Positions 41,601 through 54,403 of a stretch of DNA of 64,000 nucleotides are shown here, piece by piece; positions within the stretch are counted from its first letter, which is position 1; the number at the start of each line of letters is the position of its first letter. The position numbers were made by a program, and so were the translations under genes. This DNA is from Brachypodius melanocephalos (taxonomy: Eukaryota; Chordata; Aves; Passeriformes; Pycnonotidae). Where the stretch lies: the NCBI GenBank assembly GCA_013398615.1, contig VZSR01002420.1, positions 4,140,627-4,204,626 of the forward strand. Reading direction: 5' to 3'. The notes under the pieces are model-generated. The model was not told the origin of the DNA, searched no databases, and worked only from the letters and a program-made list of their open reading frames with translations.

Positions 41601-44600
41601 CCTGGCCACTGTCCTGCCCACGTTCTCCTACACTTCCTCTTTGGCTTTGTGGCTTTTGAAGCAAACATAAACCATTCTAAGGTTAAAACGTTACTTATGG
41701 GCGAGATCATTAACCAGCAGGTCTGTTGAATGCACAGTGTTTGGTATAGTGTAGGAGGGCTTCGGGGCATGTCTGTTCTGCTTTTGTGAAAAGCCAGATC
41801 CCAGCTTCCCAGAAATCTTTTGTGCCCTGTTCTGCAGGGGGTAGGAATATCTAATGTGTGCTGGAAGAAATAAATCTGAACATAACATTCACAAATGAGG
41901 TGTTAATGTTTCCACAAAGTTGTAGACTTGCTGTCCAGGGCATGCATAGTGCAACAGGAATTGCAAAAATGTTGCAGAATATTGCCTTTTGCATTTTTTG
42001 GTCTGACCTGGGTAAAAAAAAAAAAAATAGTGGTACTAATTGTCTCAGAAGGCATTCTGCATCCAGAAACGTTTTTGTAAAGGTGTACAAGAGCCAGAGG
42101 TCTAATTAAAGAATATTGATGCATCCTTATAAGGAATTAGGATGAATTCTCGCTCCTTTTCATTCATTTGTATTCTTCCTTCTGGCTCCTTTCTCAGGTG
42201 GTTGGGTCAAGTCATCTGCTACAGCTGTCTCATGCACCAAATCCATTTCAGAACCCTTTTCAGGGACCAGATGCCAGATATTTCTCAAGTTTAAAAAAAA
42301 AAAAAAATTAAAAAAGCAGATATAGCTTGAGCATGAGGGATGCCATGATTGGCATTGGGAAGCAAAGGACATAATGGGATGAAATTCCATGGCTGCTATG
42401 GAGAAGTGCCTCAGCCCTGCTGATGGGGGACAGATCTATTGTGGCCTCTCTTGGACATCCATAGCTTTGGACTGATTCTTCCTCAGCTGAGATGTGCTGG
42501 AGGGCTCTCAGACACTCTTCCATCCGTTGTGTCTTTAAAAGAACAATGAGGTGTCATTCGAACACAGGAAAACATTCCAAACAGCCCTCTCAGAAGCCAG
42601 AATATTTATAACTATTTCAAGGTGGTTATCTTGCTTCTCATTTGTGACACCCAGCTGATGTTTACTGTGTCCTTAGTCAGCTCCTGTTACCAGTTATCTT
42701 GTGCTTACTGACACTTCTGGGGCATGTTTAGGGACATCAGGAGTAACATGCCCACATTAGCTCAGCACCTGCCCGTCACATCATCACACAGACGTAGCTG
42801 ATTATATTTTTGAGCTGAGATCAGCAACAGCTGGAAGTTCAACTTAGTGTACTTAAGAGACTGTTCTAATATCCCAGCAGGAGAACTGGATAAAAACATG
42901 GTAGACAGTAGTTGTTCTGACTGTAAGCATCCACCTGAGCAAGGACTACCCTAGCTTTTATTTTCAAAGCTATGTGATCATTGTTATATGGTAGCTCAGG
43001 AAAGACTTTTCAACCAAAAAAGTCTTCAGCAGCTGGGATTTCAGCATCAAGATCTTACACAGATTTAGACAGATTTGCCATCTCCCATTGTATCTACAGC
43101 TCACTGCTGCTGGAAACCAGTTTGCTGAAGGCCTTGGCTGCAGATACAGGACTCCAGCTGGAAGTGGATGCTCTTTCAAAGTGTTGGTTTGAGCATCACA
43201 AGGTAGCTGACACTTAATTAGTTACCAGGGCAGCTTCAAAAGGCTGCTGCTGTTGACTCCAGGGAACCCCAAGCCAGGCCCTTAGGTAGCCAAGTACATT
43301 TGGTCCCAAACACCAGTCCTGACCATCAGGAAAAAACTGCTTCCTTCTGACAGAGCAAAAACAGAGTGAAGCCAGTGGCTCACACCACTGGATGTGGGAC
43401 TGGGTGTGCTGTGTACTACTCTCCTGTCCACACCCTGGATTAAATTTTAAGCCTGAAAAACCTACTTTCCCTACAAACCATTCATCAAGAGACACAGAAC
43501 TGAAAAACAACATTATGCTCAAAGATCCTCTAGAGCTGCTGTCTGGCCAAAACCAACACTTGCAATCTGCATAATGGTGTATTATTACTGTGTATCAGAC
43601 CACCAGGAAAATATATATCATGTAAACAACCTGTTTCACCAAGTTCAGCAGCAGTTACCAGTCATGCTGATGGAGACATTAGAAAGAGAGCCTTCCTGCA
43701 GTTTGTCACAGACATTCCTGTACAGGTCAATTGTTGCTGTGGCACCTCAAGGCAAATGTTTTGCAAGAACCTGGAATTCTTGTCTCAAAGCAGAGTCTCT
43801 GTGTGACCACCGCGGGAGCTGTTTCTGGCAAACAGTTGACATTTCCAGTGTGCTGGGAGATGACAGTGCTTTTGAGTATGTTGCCAAAGCTATATGGTGG
43901 AATTTGTAAGAACTAAGGAACAACAGGGATGTTTTGCAGTAATCCAGTAGGATGAAAAGTGACAGCTATTACTAAATGTCTTCATTTTATGCAAGATTGG
44001 CCTGTACAGAACTGTAGTAAATTTAGCATTTGTCTCATGCCTATCATTTATGTGGTCATTCCTTCTGTAAATCATTTTGTCTAGCTGAGAAATCCTTTGC
44101 CTTGGTGAGATTTGTGCTTCTTGTTGTCTCAAAGATAAGGAACAACCAGGGCAGAAAGTGGGGAACTTTCACCATTTTCACTTCCCACATTAAAATCCTT
44201 ATTTCTGGAGAGAACACTTGTCTGCTGGTGGCACAGCAGAAGCAGCTTGTTTGGGTTTGTACAGGTAGGAGGGTACATGATTCTGGCTTTCAAGAGCTGT
44301 CAGGGTCTGTGCAGAGCATGGCTCTCACTGTAATTTGTTGCATGTAGGTGACATTTTGTACTTGTCTGTCCTGTCAAACAAAGCTTTTGACCACAATTCC
44401 TTCCATCCTGGGCTGCGTTGGGAATATGTGGTTAGGCTGTCATTTTGTGTTGTCAAGAAGCTGTATCAGTGCCTCCCTGTGCAACCTACCCAAGATCCTG
44501 ACCTAGGACATCAGTGTGATGCCCAGTGATCCCTCTGGCTGGCTTGGGGAATCCCAGCCTGCCTGCAGTGACCTGCAGTGCTCAGTCAGCTTTCAGGACA

Positions 44601-46980
44601 ACTGGCTTCTGTTGAGTTTTGTTCACCCAAAAACAAGTCTGGAGATGAACATGAGCGAAGACTAAGACTGGAAGAGAGAGGCTGATTTCTTTGGCAGCAT
44701 TAAGAATGCCATCAAAAACTGTTTTGCAACTAGAATATCCCCAAGAAAAGCAGATTTAGTAAAGACAGATTTCTGTGAAAGACAGATGAAAAGCAAAAGT
44801 TTCTTATATTGCTACCATAAAATGCTCTTTGGAAACTCAGTGTATCAACCAATACACCTCCCAAAGCCATTACATTTTCCTATTTAAACCTTCAAAAGTG
44901 AGGAAAAGTTTACATACAGCAGTTGGTAGATTTAAAACAAAGCCTTCTGCCTCTTAAATAGACTACACAGACCACCACAGTGTTTGTGTCTGGGCCTAGG
45001 AGAATATTTGGTATGCAGAAGAGATATGGGTATCAGATCTGTTTGCTGAAGAAATTACAACAGAGATTTGCTCCTTACATGTGTGAGCAGGGCACCCTGA
45101 TAACACACGCTTTGCAGCACGGCTGTGTATGCTTTCCTTTGTACCACTTGGAGCAATTAAAGAATTGCTCTTTCCCAGAGTCAGCCCTAGCAGTTCCTCA
45201 AGGAGTTGCAGAACTAGGCACAACGCTGACCCAGAGCTCGAGTAGGTGACAAATTGGGACAGAACAATGACTTTCTAGAAAATAACCTACCATAGGCTGA
45301 CAGCATATTAGAAGGTGCCAGTGTCTGACACATTGCACAGTCTTTTGGTCTGTCCTTATCTCCCTCTACTTAGAGAGAGCCCACTCATTTGTCTCTGGCT
45401 TCTGGGACTAGTCTTTACCTGTTCCCATTTGCAAATGGCTTTTTCGGAACAGCTTTGGAAAGTGAAGAAAATAATTAATATTTGAGAAACTGTTATGCGG
45501 CTGTGTCTCACAAACCCTGGAGGCTGGACAGCCTCAGTCAGGTCACAGCTTTCAGAGAGGGAAGTGGATGTTCCTGCAACAGCACAAATACAGTCCAGCT
45601 GTCTATAACTTGCTAAAATGGAGCCTCACTGATGTCCCTTCCATTAACTTTTACAGCCAACTAGAAAAAAAATTTCCAGATCCCCCCCTTTTTTTTTCCC
45701 CTGTTGGAATTCATGTATTTTAATACTGAGGCCCATGTAGCAGCAGGAATTAAACCAGCACAGAAATTTTCAGGTCATCAGAGTTACCAGTGTGAAGGGC
45801 AAAACACCAGCTTTTCAGTGCTGGATTTGTGGCTGTGCTTCAGCTCTGAATTGACAGGAGAAGAATTGCATTTGTTCCAACTGGAAAATAACAAACACAA
45901 TAATAGTCCAAAGTACTTGTAGAAACAAGAATGACCAGTGAAAGAATATAAGGTGTACACCATGTTTTCATAACTGTGCCATTACTTAGTGTATGTAACC
46001 CTCAAAAAGCAATTTTTTTTGAGAACAGGAGGATGAGACTTTCTCATCTCAGTGGGAGCTGAGCTCTATCTGAAGTCTGAACACTGCTGCAGAGCTAACG
46101 CTCCAGGATGAAGGAAAGCAAGGTGTGTGTGCTTAAATCCCATATATGCTCATATGCTCAGCAACTATCAGATTGCCTGCTCAGGGCTCACAGTCTGAGT
46201 GCTGAGGGGAATTTGATAGTAAGGAACAGCTTTACAGGAGATTGCTTCTCAGACAAGCATTGCAAAAACTTTGTGACAAGTTGTTTCCCTCTCTCCCCCC
46301 TGCTCAGTTCCCTGTTTCCAATCCTACTGCAAAATTTTCTCCTCCTGCTGAGGAAGAACTCTAATGGAAAAATCTGAATATGCAGAATTAGTATGGAAAG
46401 AACAGCATCCTCTCACTCTGCATTGTGAAACTTGGAAAGTCACAAGATGCCTGTCCTCCCAAGTGCAGGGAGTTCTGGCAGGGCACAGCAGGAAGGATTC
46501 TGCACACTGCACCCCTCCGGCTGCATCTTCATGAAACTCTACTGGCAAAACACATAGAATCACTCCTTGCTGCACAGCAGAACAGAGAAGAGGTAGACAG
46601 GGAGATGATGGGCCAACTGTTCCATATGCTGCCTCTGTGCATAGCTGAGATGAGCAGGACAGAGTCCTGACTGCATCCCGGGAATCCTTATCACACAGCA
46701 GCCTTGATTTTGCATTCCACATTTACCTCGTTGAGCTCATGTCATGTTTCCACACACAGCTGCACAAGGATTGCAGCATGAAGAGCAGAGTCCAAGAAAG
46801 TTTGCTACCCATCCCAGAGACAAACCTTTCACAAGACACACTTTCTGAGTGCCTCCTGGAAGAGGCCAGTGCAAAACAGATAATTTGGAGAGGTGCCGGG
46901 CGTTGCGCAAGGCAGGATTCCGCCCTGCGTGTCTGTGGTTATCCGTACACAAGGCATCTTTTCTGCAGAGGGTCTGGAGC
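41601..46980. other. Gene-poor interval upstream of SPP1
   Basis: No exon of MEPE, IBSP or DMP1 was recognised on either strand, and no open frame over about 130 codons. It contains A-rich runs at 42016-42029 and 42293-42307. Distal SPP1 regulatory elements may be here but I cannot point to one. Confidence 0.5.
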
Positions 46981-47079
46981 AGGGCAAGCATGTGCTGTTT
47001 GCATGCTGTGACCCTGTCAATAAACCTGACCTCAGACACAGGCTTGGCCACATCTCAGGAGCCCGTCAGATTTCACGTG

Positions 47080-47370
47080 GCTTCGGCTTCTGCTGGGAGC
47101 AGTTTCCTCCACTCTGAGCCCGGGCCCGCTGCGGTCTGAGGTGGGCCGGGCGCGGAGCTGAGTCAGTGTGAAAGCAAACACGGCCCAGGCACTGCGCCCC
47201 GGGGCGTGGGGGGAGGAAAAACCCATCTGTGGGCCTGGGGAGGGGAAATTAAAGAGTTGGGGACCGGGCTTGGGGAGGAAGTTGTTTGGCCAAGAGGCTG
47301 ATTTGATTTTGTGGGGGGACCAAAAATCAGCAGGCCGGGGTCAAGGCCTCTCCCGTCTCGACTGAATCAT
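47080..47370. promoter_or_regulatory. GC/CpG-rich block, possible promoter or enhancer
   Basis: A local GC-rich block with several CpG-bearing tracts (cccgggcccgctgcgg, gggccgggcgcgg, gcgccccggggcg) stands out from AT-rich surroundings. It includes a TGAGTCA AP-1 site at 47159-47165. No gene start can be tied to it. It lies about 5.6 kb upstream of the SPP1 promoter. Confidence 0.4.
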
Positions 47371-50300
47371 GGAGACATTCTCCACAGCGTGCTCAAGCCT
47401 GGAGCTGATAAGGCTGTTTTCCCACAAAGCCTATCCAGGCAGGAGCTCTGCGGGAACCATCTTCTCCACTGCAGCAATCAATCATTTTGGCTCTGGCCTG
47501 GAAAGCCAGAACATCTCCTGCATGTCAGTACACTTCTTCTAATTAGTTTTGGGGTCACCACCTCTTGTACAGCAAGCAATAAATGTGCCAACAGAGAACA
47601 TCACTCAGACCCAGTGATTTCTCCTTATGTTCTGCACGCTAAATTTTTTTTAAACTTGAAAGGGTTTTTTAATGAAATGTGAAGTAATAACTCAGACCTG
47701 ACAGGTATTACCATTAGCAAATAAAAGGGGATGTTTTCTTAAATGTATAATTTTTCAAGAAAATAGGATAAATTGATAGACTGAATAGTTCAGGTACAAG
47801 TGTCTGGGAAAAAGTAAAAAGTTTTCTTTTCATTTAGAACAGAAGCATAAACACATTTGGCAAATCCCTGCTTTCTCTCCTTGCTTACCAGCTCTCTTTT
47901 GGAAGAGAGCTGCTCTTTTTGAAATACATAGTTGAGAGATAATCACATCCAGATTTAGGAAATAACATTTTGCACATAATTTATACTGGCTACCTAGACA
48001 GATTATTGGTTGAGTGTGTAGCTATAAATGTGGCAGAATAAATGGCAAACTGTGGTTGGCATATGGGCACAAAGCAGGATGCAAACTGCAGCTGTACATT
48101 AACTAGAGGAAAGGAAAGCCTAAGAAACTGAGTTAAGCAACAGGTTCTGAAGCAAACAATAAGAAAGGGCAGCTGACAGGCCAACCAACTCTTGAGGAGC
48201 ATATACAGCATCAGAGCTCTTCACATTAGGAAGAACATTAGCAGTCAATAAATAACAAGCCAGCATTGCTATTTTGCTCACTGAGTCTTGTTTATCACAA
48301 AGAAGTCAAATGACTTCTCCTCACCCATGGAAAATCTGAACACGGAGGATGACAGGCAATTTTGGGAAGCAACATCCGTTCTGTATGGAGAAACTTGATC
48401 TGCTGTACCCAAAATAGCTGCTGTTGAAACACAGACTAGATCTCATCTCAGCAATCGATTAGGCAAAAGGAGGAAGCTTGACTGCTGGTTGGAGCTGAGT
48501 TGGTCTCACCTCAGGCAGCAGAGCAGCAACATGTGGGCTGAGCCAGGCTGCAGAACACAGATCTCAGGGGGAAGGTTGTCAGGAGATAACTCTGTGCCCT
48601 CTGCAGGGCTGAAAAGCATTTTTAATGCACCCAGTCCCTGAAGGGAGCACTGTAGGAACCCTGGCACCTGCACCTTCATGGGCACTGTTGAAGTCGCATC
48701 CCACTGGAGTTTGCCACATCCCTGATACATCGTATCTCTGCCCTACCCTAAAAGTGCAGGCAAGGGCATATTACACAGCTACATTGTCCAGGCTCCCTAA
48801 ACCAGCCCCTCTCCCTCCCCTAAAAAATCAGCTTCAAAGGAGAGTGCTGGGTCACAGCAAGTCCCTGTGAGATTATCCCTAGTCTGCTGGTTCAGGCTTA
48901 AATAAAGACAGAAAGAGTAAGGATTAATTTCAACAAATATTCATGGTCGTGGAGGTTTCTTTTTCTCTCCTCCAGGCAAAGAAGCCAGGCTGATACACTG
49001 GGAATTTGTATGTATACCTTCCAACCTTTCAGGTCAGCAGATTCATCCATCCTCCTTATTTTCTATGTAGGTGCTCTCCTGAGAGAGAGAGAGCAGTGTG
49101 ACACAGCTGCAGTCCCACTGGATGTAGATTTTTACAAGAGGAAGGGCAGGACCAAGGGTGATAGAAGCATCGGAGCAAGGGTGATAGAAGATGGGTTGTC
49201 CAGGGAATATTATCCATTACTCTCTTTTGGGCCGTGCCAGCTGAGGTGTAACACTGCTGCTTCACAAGCAAGTTACAAGGCACCCTCAGTGGCTTGTCTG
49301 GGGTCTTAAGATGATAGATTTTCCAATAATAATTAAAAAACAGTAGCATCAAAATAATAAGAAATGCAAACTACCATGGCAAGATTTTTTTTAAAGTAGC
49401 CTTTCCTTTAGTTTCATGTTTACCATACCTGCCCTTCCCACACTGATGTTATAGCATATGACTTCAATAAATTTCAGCAAAAATAACATTAGTTATAGGT
49501 CTTGCAAAGCTGCTGTATGGGCACAAGATTTCTCTTAGAGATCAAACAGTTATCAGGTCCTGGTTTTGGGTAGACTATTAAATATATATTTTTAAAAGGC
49601 AGTCCACTCTAAATCTTGATGTAAAAATAATTTGCTCATTTTGTTTATTATCTCCTGGCTTGATACTGTTGACAAATGAGATGAGGCATATATGCCTAAG
49701 AGACACTAAAAGCTCACTCTGAACTCCAATTGTACAAGAATTTCTCTTAACACGTTGATTTCCTGTCTTTATCACCATGGATATCAAGGAAAAATACAGA
49801 GGCAAAGTAGAACACAAACAAAAAAATAAACCCAGCCAAATAATTGTCTCCATTGGCTGTAGATTTTAAACATCTTTCTCCAGCAAGAAGTCTTCCCTGT
49901 AGACTTCAGTGAAGAGCAGCTCTGTTTGCACACACACAGACTGCACACTGGAGGCAGGGAAAGAGCGAGGGTCTTTTCATTATGTGGGCTACACAGATGC
50001 TGCAAATTGAAGCTTGGGACAGCAGGGCTGCTCCCCTCTCACCACAAGAAGGCCTGCTGACAAATTAGCTGTCTGCTTCTTCCCTGCTTAGCAATTAAAG
50101 GGGGCAAAGGCAAGCCTATGGTCTCCCTTGTTCCATGTTGGAACAGCGGCAGGAGCTATCCAGGGGTCCAGGTCCGTGCCCAGAAGACCTTTCCTGGAAA
50201 GCCAACAACTCCCCTAGGCCTGAACTGGTAATACAGACAGACTAGAAGAGTCAATTACCACAGCGTACAGATGATACAAACCAGAGGATGAGGATCTGTG

Positions 50301-50635
50301 GGTTTTAAAGCTTAAATAGGCCATCCTTTACTCTGATCCCCCTGCACACATCAGACTGAAGGACAAACTTCACATAGTAGTGAGCTTATCAGCTTGCATT
50401 TGGCCAAATGCAGTTATTCCTCCTGCACTGGGGTTGTTCTGGGTTAAAGCTACTTTCCATACAATCATGTTGGTGAGCACCATCCACTTGTAACTCTAAG
50501 AATTAAATTATGCACAGGCCTTTGGATTTCTGTTGGGAAAGATGAGACAGGAAAAGTTTACCAATATGATTGCTTAGTAAGAGATTCTGAAAATATAAAG
50601 CCTGTGAGTGAAATAAAAATGAAAGCAAGCTGAGA
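47371..50635. other. Intergenic sequence, nothing recognised
   Basis: No gene or mobile element is recognised. It contains a direct repeat of caagggtgatagaag at 49153-49167 and 49176-49190. Short open frames on both strands lack family resemblance or exon borders. Confidence 0.45.
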
Positions 50636-51061
50636 TGTAAGCATGGCAAGCAGGAAGACAATTACATGAAGGTGGGCTGAGCAATAGCAAACAAAGGGAC
50701 ACCTAGGGGCCCAGGGGTGGAGCCCTGCCAAGGTATCAGGGAAAAGATAGATTAGGGAGTAGTCTTTAAGGTTTAGAATATAGAGTGATATGGTAATGTA
50801 ACAGTTCTCATAGGTTGTATGTAAATTCTGTAGAATTTGTATGTCACGCCGGTTGGTTGCTATAAATCAGAATATTTAACACAGAAATAGATATAATGCA
50901 TTGTAACAAGGACCTGGGTCTCTTTGGGACATGCTCTCAGCTGAGGCTGGCTGCTGAGAAGAAGGCTGTTTCACCCATGACCCTTGCAATAAACCACATG
51001 TTCCAAGAGCTACCCTGTCCTTCAGAGATCTCTCTCCCTGCTGTCGCAGCGCGATCCTACA
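50636..51061 (+). mobile_element. Probable solo retroviral LTR
   Basis: The layout is that of an LTR: a start with TG, a TATA box (tataaatca, 50861), a possible R region, AATAAA at 50988-50993 about 130 bases later, a C/T-rich U5-like tail, and an end at ...cctaca (51061). No gag, pol or env frame adjoins it. Target-site duplications were not resolved, so both borders are approximate. Confidence 0.5.
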
Positions 51062-52244
51062 GATTTCCGCTTGGTTTTTTTTGCAGCCAGAGAAGAGATT
51101 ATTCTGGCCATTTACACAATTTGGACATGTATAAACACAGCAGCCTGGTTCACAATTATCAGTTCTATTGCAGCCCCTGGTATTCACAAGTTACATTCTG
51201 ATTTTAACAGAGATAAGCCTGATGGCAGTGCTGATGAAGTTTTGCCAGCACCCTTATGCTCACAGCTGGGAAAGCCTCCTCAGGACACTGGCTTCTCACC
51301 CTACTCCAGTTTCAGATTTTACTGCCCAAGAAGTCTGCTTCACTCTGTGGCAAACCTATCTGTGACTTCTAGGGAAACAGGAGCTTCCCCAGCTCCATTA
51401 GGCTGCATGCACACTCCTGGCTTTAGTATTTCTTCTCCCAGTGATCAACTCTGAAAGACAGCACAATGTCAAAGTAGCTGAACCATTGATGCAAAGTAGA
51501 TTAGAAACACATGGGTATTAACAAATTTTTATAAGTCACAATATTTTTTCACTCCTTTCTCAATGCAATACAATGCACTCTCATTGCCCTTTGCTCTGCA
51601 AAAGCTTTTCCTGACTTCCTAAGAACACCTTGTCAGCATGCAGGGCCTGTGCCCAGCAGAAGCAATTCTTGTGCAGGTTTTCCAGCTCTGACTCTCCAGA
51701 AAATCTCATCAGTATCACAGGCCCTACTCTAGTAAGCAGCAAGGCGGAAATTGGGCTGTCCAATGAAAACAGCTATTGGTTTATTTGTTTGGGTTTTTAT
51801 TTCGACATAGTAATCTCCCTGCAGGCGCTCTAGGAAAGCACAAGAGGAATGTTTCTTCTGCGAAATGTAATTAACATAGTTTTCTTCCTGTTGCAAAGTA
51901 TAATTGCAAATACAAACCAAAACACGGGAATGGGGTTATTTTGGGTGATGGTTTTGTGCAAGAAAAATACTGTGACGAGCTTGGTTTGTCAAACTGAAGA
52001 CAGGGCAGACGTCTCTCTCCCTTCCTGTTTAAGCCAGTGGTCTGGGAAGGGCTGCCATAACCTATAATGACGGTCAGCTCACCCAAAGAAACTTGTTTCC
52101 CCCAGTCTATAAATGCAGTTTTCTGAAGGCTGAACAGGTGCCAGAACATGCACATGCTTTGTGATCCTGTGTGACATGGCAAACCCTGATCTGATTTCAA
52201 GTTGTGTCAAAACTCACATAAAAATGCCTCAGTTCTGACAAGCC
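51062..52244. other. Intergenic sequence, nothing recognised
   Basis: No gene, repeat family or regulatory element is recognised between the LTR-like element and the next CR1. Confidence 0.45.
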
Positions 52245-52570
52245 TGCTGCCTTTCAATACCTGAGAGGAGCCTAAAAGAAATCTGGAGAGTAATTGTGCA
52301 AGGGTATAGGACAAGGGGGAATGGCTTTAAACTGACAGAGGGAAGATTTAAATTGGCTAATAGGAAGAAATTCTTTACTGTGAGGGTGGTGAGGCACTGG
52401 CACAGGTTGACCAGAGAAGCTGTGGAAGTCCCATTCCTGTAAGTGTTCAAGGCTAGGTTGGATGGGGCTCTGAGCAACCTGGTCTAGTGGAATGTGTCCC
52501 TGCCCAGGAGGATTAAAATTACATGGCCTTCAAGGTGCCTTCCAACCCAAACTATTCCATGATTCTATAT
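52245..52570 (+). mobile_element. CR1 LINE 3' fragment, sense orientation
   Basis: Shows CR1 3' landmarks in order: ggacaagggggaatggcttt, aactgacagaggga, aggttggatggggctctgag, caacctggtctagtgg, and the 3' end ccaacccaaactattccatg. About 325 bp remain; the 5' part is missing. Confidence 0.9.
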
Positions 52571-53199
52571 ACTTTCTTACACACAGGTCACAGAAGGGTG
52601 TGGAATATCTTTTCAAAGTCAAAGAAATGAGCCAAACTTTCCTCTGCAAAAGCATTTCCTACAGACCTGACCAAACATGGGCTCATCTTCACATTTCACT
52701 CTGTATTTGCACTTGCTCTTCAGGTGGCAAAGCACTGAAACCCGTACAGGGCTGAGCCCCAGGAGCTGCTGAGAGCAATGGAGTGTGGCACAGTGGGGCT
52801 GGATGGCTGCAGCCTACGGAAACTGTGGTGAGTCACCTCCTGGCTGGAGGTCACTTCACCCAGATGGGCAATTCCCTGCAACGTGTCCCCACATGCAAAA
52901 CGTATAATCCAAGAAGGAAACTGAAGTAACAAATGGTTTACTTTCCCCTGCTCTCCACGCCAGGTCAATCATTAAACATAAATGAAAAATTACATTCCTT
53001 CGGCACAGACCCTCACTAGTAGAAGCAGGCATTTGCTTACTGAACTTGTTTGGATCTGGGCTCTACAGCCATTACTATAAATCTTTTTGAGCCAGTGTAC
53101 CTTAAAAAAAATCAGCTGCTTTCTCTCTTATCTTCTTCATTCACTGCAGGCATATACAAGTGAATAAACTGTCCTCCATCCATAAGACAAGACACTGCA
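52571..53199. other. Spacer between two CR1 copies
   Basis: No gene is recognised. The two sense-oriented CR1 copies on either side have separate 3' ends, so they are separate insertions rather than one broken element. Confidence 0.5.
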
Positions 53200-54403
53200 G
53201 CACAGGTGGCCTGGCTGAAAAAATCACTGGGGAAAAGCAGCCAGCAACTGTGCACCCTGAGGAACTGCAGACCAGTCAGTACCCCCTCGGTGCCTGGAAA
53301 GATACTGGAGCACAACTTCCTGGAAACTATGCTAAAGCACATGGAAAATAAGGAGGGTGATTTCTGACAGCAAACATGGGTTCACTAAGGGCAAATCATG
53401 CCTGACAGATTTGGTGGAGTTCCACAACAGGATTACAGTGCTGATGGATAAAGGAAGAAGGACTGACATCATCTACCTGGACTTGTTCAAAGCATTTGAC
53501 ACTGTCCTGCACAACTTCCTTGTCTCTAAACTGGAGAGATGTGGTTTCAATGGATAGATATCCTGGATGGAAGCATGCCGAGTTACAATCAACAGCTCAT
53601 TGTCCATATGGACACAAGTGATGGGTGGTGTCCCTCAGTTTGGACAGGCACTGTTTAACACCTTTGTGGCACACATGGACAATAGGATGGAGTGCAGAGC
53701 CAGCAAGATTGCTGTCACCACCCAGCTGTGTGGTGCAACAGGCACACTGGAGGGAAGGGTTGCCATCCAGAGGAACCTGGACAGACTTGAAATGTGGGAC
53801 CTTATGAAGCTCTACAAGGCCAGGTGCAAAGTCTGCATCCAAAGCAGTGTGGCCAGGAGGTCGAGAAAGGGGATTCTGCCCCTCCACTCCACTCTGCTGA
53901 GACCCCACCTGGAGTGTTCCATGCAGGCCTGGGATCCCCAACATGCGATGGACATGGAATTGTTGGAGGGAGTCCAGAGGAGGTCACAAAGGTGATCAGA
54001 GCACTGGAGCACCTCTCCTATGAAGACAGGCTGAGAGAGATGGCATTGTTCAGCCTGGAGAAAGAAGACTTGACTCCAGAGAAACCTTACAGCACCTTCC
54101 AGTACCTAAAGGGGGCTGCAAGAGAGCTGCAGAGGGACATTTCACAAGAGTATGTAAAGGACAAGAGGGAAATGGCTTTAAACTGACAGAGGGCAGGTTT
54201 AGATTAGATTTTAGGAAAAAATTCTCTACAGTAAAGTAGTGGGACACCAGAGAGAAACTTTGGAATCCCCATCCTTGTAATTGTCCAAGGCTAGGCTATA
54301 TGGGGCTTTGAGCAACCTGATCTAGTGTCCCTGCCCATGGCAGACAGTTAAAACAATATGGTCTTTAAGGTCCTTTTCCACCCAAACCATTCTGTGATTC
54401 TGA
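53200..54403 (+). mobile_element. CR1 LINE with decayed reverse-transcriptase region
   Basis: A longer CR1 copy (about 1.2 kb). The frame from 53357 reads GFTKGKSCLTDLVEFHNRIT and YLDLFKAFDTVLHNFLVSKL, matching the CR1 ORF2 reverse-transcriptase block normally written YLDFSKAFDTV. Frameshifts and stops break it: upstream residues PVSTPSVPGKILEH are in another frame and the block stops at 53555. It runs through the usual 3' region to ccaaaccattctgtgattct. It is dead. Confidence 0.9.

Noticed and set aside
44335..44529. Frame containing NKAFD, reminiscent of CR1 reverse transcriptase
   Set aside because: Only a few residues match and no other CR1 landmark lies nearby.
46880..47079. AATAAA in caataaacctgacc as a possible LTR
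   Set aside because: No TATA box, ends or repeat features could be seen; kept only as an alternative reading of the GC-rich block.
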